Shown here piece by piece: positions 43,290 through 46,012 of a stretch of 46,012 bases of DNA. Made by a program: the position numbers and the translations under genes. The stretch comes from Tieghemiomyces parasiticus (taxonomy: Eukaryota; Kickxellomycota; Dimargaritomycetes; Dimargaritales; Dimargaritaceae): contig JANBPT010000305.1 in NCBI GenBank assembly GCA_027575765.1, positions 1 to 46,012 on the forward strand. Reading direction: 5' to 3'. Position 1 is the stretch's first letter, and every line of letters begins with the position of its first letter. The notes beneath the pieces were generated by a model. It saw only the letters and a program-made list of their open reading frames with translations, was not told the origin of the DNA and searched no databases.

Positions 43290-45480
43290 ATTGAGGTGTA
43301 AGGCCGTTTAGGGCGACCATGGGCATATATATGGATTTAAATATTAATAACCTATATGCTGAATCACATTTACGCTCTTTATTTCCATGCGCGTTTATCA
43401 TAAGACTTCCACGCATATACGGTTCGATAGGAGGAGATCAGTTCTATGGCAACCGAGGGGGCCACCGGGAAGTCTCCCAGTCCAAGATCGTAGCTAGCCT
43501 CCACACGTGCCCTTCCTGTGGTAACCGTCAAGCTTCCATCATGGACTGGCCGCACCTTCGTACTTATAAAGGCAGCAGTTTTCCGACTTCGGAAGCTAAC
43601 GGCCGGATTCCCAGGCTCTTCCCTTTACCGAGAAAGTCCTGGGATCAAAACGCTTAACTACGCTAAACGGTTCTCTCACTATCTATGGAACGCTCCTAGT
43701 TTAGGAGGGCGAATCGTCCTTAATTGTAGATTCGTTAAGTGTGCAATAACCTGCTGTCTATACTCAATTTGGCCTACTCGCCTAGCAACCCTCCTTCGGC
43801 CATCCTTGTAGCCGCCCTTTCCCCTCGAACCGCGCATCCTGTCACAGTACCATTGCGCAGAAGAAAACGTGCGAAAAAACTCAAGGCCTGGCGAGTTGGC
43901 AAGGTCAATCAAAACATATATAATATGCACAGCTATTATTGGTATTGAGCTTTGAAACCTCCCCGCTGGTACCACTGTTCCCCAGAATGCTCGACAGGCA
44001 CCGAGTGGCAGAAGGAAATGGCCAGCTGTCGATCTTTAGGTCCCGCCCATGCATCAATTGCGACTTTTCACCGGGCCCTATTTCGCTATTTCGACCTCGA
44101 GCAAGGCACCTAGCCTGTGCATTAAAGGGGCCTGTCATATGCGATCCCACGGCTACTGCCCGACGAGTCGACGGACAAAGGCTGGGTCCTGCGCATACAT
44201 CATAGTGCCGGGCCCAAGGTGAGATATTTTTGTCTGCCGACTGAATCAGCGGCGGCAAGCGTCGTAGATCAAGTCTGCTGAGAAGTTGATCGGGTGAGTT
44301 CCGGCAGTACATGTTTAGTGTTCAGTCACAGTGGGCCCCGGCGTGCCTTCTGGCACGCTTGTTTCTCGGCCACCCTTCTTGGCTATGGCGTCAGCGTCAG
44401 CCTCTGCCTGGGTGCTAGGTAGGGAGTGGCGAGGCAGGGTGTACTGCAAAGCCGAAGGCCACCCGTGATGCTGGAAGGGTCGACGGGAATGGCTTCAATT
44501 TAACGCATCCCCCCTCTCGGCCAACAGCCACTACCCACAGGTGTCGTCAATCAATTGTACTGGGGCTGCACTCCAGGCTTAGAGGCCGAGGCCACTGCAG
44601 CCTGGGGTTTCATCGAATTGCCTCTCTTTTTCCCTCCCCCACGTCTAGCCTGCATACATCCAACAAGCGGGACGGGACGCGGGAACGGGTGGCAGGAACC
44701 AAAACTGCGGATCCTTCCCTTGGGCAGCAGAAGGGGAGCGGTGAGTACGCGCTGCTGGACTGTGCTAATTAGGACACCCTTCAGGCCCGGGTCAATATTG
44801 GCCGGCTGCTTGTTATTCCTATAAAGGCTCAGTGTTTCGACCAGCCAAGCTAACGCCTAATAGAGATGCCGACGAGATCTCACCAGGACTACCCGGTACG
44901 CCACCATTGCAAGGTTGCGCCGGCGTGGCGGGTGGGTTGACGGTGGGACCGTCGGCAGTGTGGCAGACCGTGCTGCTCATGAAATACGAGATGCGCACGC
45001 TGCCGCTATGTAACTGCCGCAGGGTGGTATGGCGGGGCAGTGGTCACCATGGGGCTGGCTGTATAGGGCCCAACCTCCGCCCTAACGGGAAGGCGGATTG
45101 ACATCCAAGCGGCGATCGAGAACAAGCCTGCGTCGCACACTGTAGTGCCAAATCTCGTTCGGGCCATGTGGCCAACTATCAACGATAATACCAATGTTGG
45201 CCGGAATCGTAGTATGTCAAGCCTCCACGACCCGTTCGACTACAGCAGATTGGCTGCATTTAAAGCATCGCGCTTGTCGATTACTACCAAGCCCTGCGGC
45301 CATACGTTGGCGAGTCCCACAACCAACGGGCGTGGGACCCATCCGAAGTTTCGCACCTGTGACCTCGGCCCCCTCCCGCCGCCCCGGTGCTACCGCCCCC
45401 CGGGCCGCTGGGATGGGTGGGATAGAGGTGTTGCCAGTGCTCGCATTAGGTGTAACGATAGAACCCTCAGTTCCCTGATT
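43290..45480. other. Right-hand region without a supported gene
   Basis: About 2.2 kb. Up to about 44300 there are only short frames without coding bias. At 44550-45100 several frames are open on both strands and the base composition is G/C-richer, and 44736-44779 resembles a 44-nt intron (GTGAGT donor, GCTAAT branch-like, CAG acceptor), but the joined frame stops soon after (TAA near 44850). It may be a decayed gene; I cannot support a product. Confidence 0.4.
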
Positions 45481-46012
45481 AGGCGATGTGAAACGGGCCG
45501 ACGATCGCCCCCGTCCCCTTCCCCTCCCTCCACATTTGCCCAGCACCAATGGGCTCGCGGCCAGTGATCTGGCCCCGCTGTATGCACCAGGCCCTCACAC
45601 TCTATGCCCCCCCTCTCATCCACACCCAGCGGCCACCTGCTCACACTTTAGCCTGGTGTACGGGACCGGGGTATAAGTTTCACGGCGGCGCCCGAGCGGC
45701 ACCCCCTACACCTTCACTCTACCGAAGACTGCGCTCCTCCGCCCTGGCTATCTTCCCACATATACGCAGCTGTCATCTCGGCCAATTATTTGTCACAGGA
45801 CCAACCTGGCATCTGTGGGGCCCTTCCCTTCTTGCTACAGGAAATATACCTTCCCGATGTCCTTTGGCCCTGCGTCGGGCATCTTTTTTCCTCTCGCCAC
45901 TCCTACTTGACAGCCCATCTGATTCCTAATCCACTCCCGCCGCACTTCTCCTCTTCCCTATCGTGAGCAAGCCGATAATCGATACTATATATATATATAT
46001 ATATATCTATGT
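45481..46012 (+). promoter_or_regulatory. Pyrimidine-rich, (TA)n-ending region, probable leader of a gene beyond the edge
   Basis: C/T-rich plus strand for about 500 nt, ending in a TA microsatellite at 45986-46006. It resembles the leaders at 22741-24097 (which also carries TA runs), 34931-35500 and 4401-4879, each of which ends at a plus-strand start codon. Confidence 0.3.
45986..46006. repeat. (TA)n microsatellite
   Basis: About 10.5 TA units, six nucleotides before the right edge of the window. Confidence 0.85.

Noticed and set aside
44555..45101. Possible spliced gene with a 44-nt intron at about 44736-44779
   Set aside because: The joined frame meets a stop shortly after the acceptor, and several frames are open on both strands; no domain.
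45217..45549. Minus-strand frame with RCFKCSQ resembling a Gag zinc knuckle
   Set aside because: It lacks the CX2CX4HX4C spacing and lies opposite the C/T-rich tract that makes Arg/Gly-rich frames by composition.
1..46012. CRISPR array, rRNA, or biosynthetic gene cluster
   Set aside because: No regularly spaced repeats, no rRNA-like sequence and no synthase genes were seen on either strand.

Overview
The window looks like nuclear DNA of a fungus. It encodes an Sla1-type endocytic adaptor, a CSC1/RSN1-type channel with the fungal PHM7 tail motif, an Esf2/Abt1 ribosome-biogenesis protein, a mitochondrial 3-hydroxyisobutyryl-CoA hydrolase (Ehd3-like) and ABCA-family transporters. Two genes are interrupted by GT..AG introns with mostly GTAAGT donors. 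Introns of 165-480 nt and multi-kilobase gene-poor spacers are unlike a compact yeast and would suit a filamentous or early-diverging fungus. The exact lineage is not established from sequence alone.

Layout. 1-1938 (-): the 5' part of an ABCA transporter, cut by the window edge just before the Walker A loop. 4880-7561 (+): an intact half-size ABCA transporter, divergent from the first across a 2.9 kb spacer. 8406-11061: left arm of a 2.66 kb inverted repeat carrying a small secreted acidic protein gene on the minus strand. 14183-14902 (+): secreted CAP/PR-1 protein with a Thr/Pro stalk. 15989-17767 (+): Ehd3/HIBCH. 18231-20104 (+): ESF2 in five exons, reconstructed here. 24098-29758 (+): CSC1/RSN1-family channel with a tail of more than 1,000 residues. 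30395-33487 (+): unrecognised protein of about 803 aa in three exons. 35501-39400 (+): SLA1. 40632-43289: right arm of the inverted repeat with the second secreted-protein gene, on the plus strand. 43291-46012: no supported gene; its pyrimidine-rich, (TA)n-ending right edge resembles the leaders of genes in this window, so another plus-strand gene may start just outside.

The central genes are mostly housekeeping genes, all on the plus strand, and form no evident pathway. The striking architecture is the pair of inverted arms that bracket 29.6 kb containing all six of them. The arms differ by scattered substitutions and homopolymer-length changes, while the secreted-protein coding region is almost unchanged. 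This points to a segmental duplication of a small secreted-protein gene, conserved by selection or local gene conversion. It is the best candidate here for something undescribed. I found no CRISPR array, rRNA, convincing tRNA or recognisable transposase.
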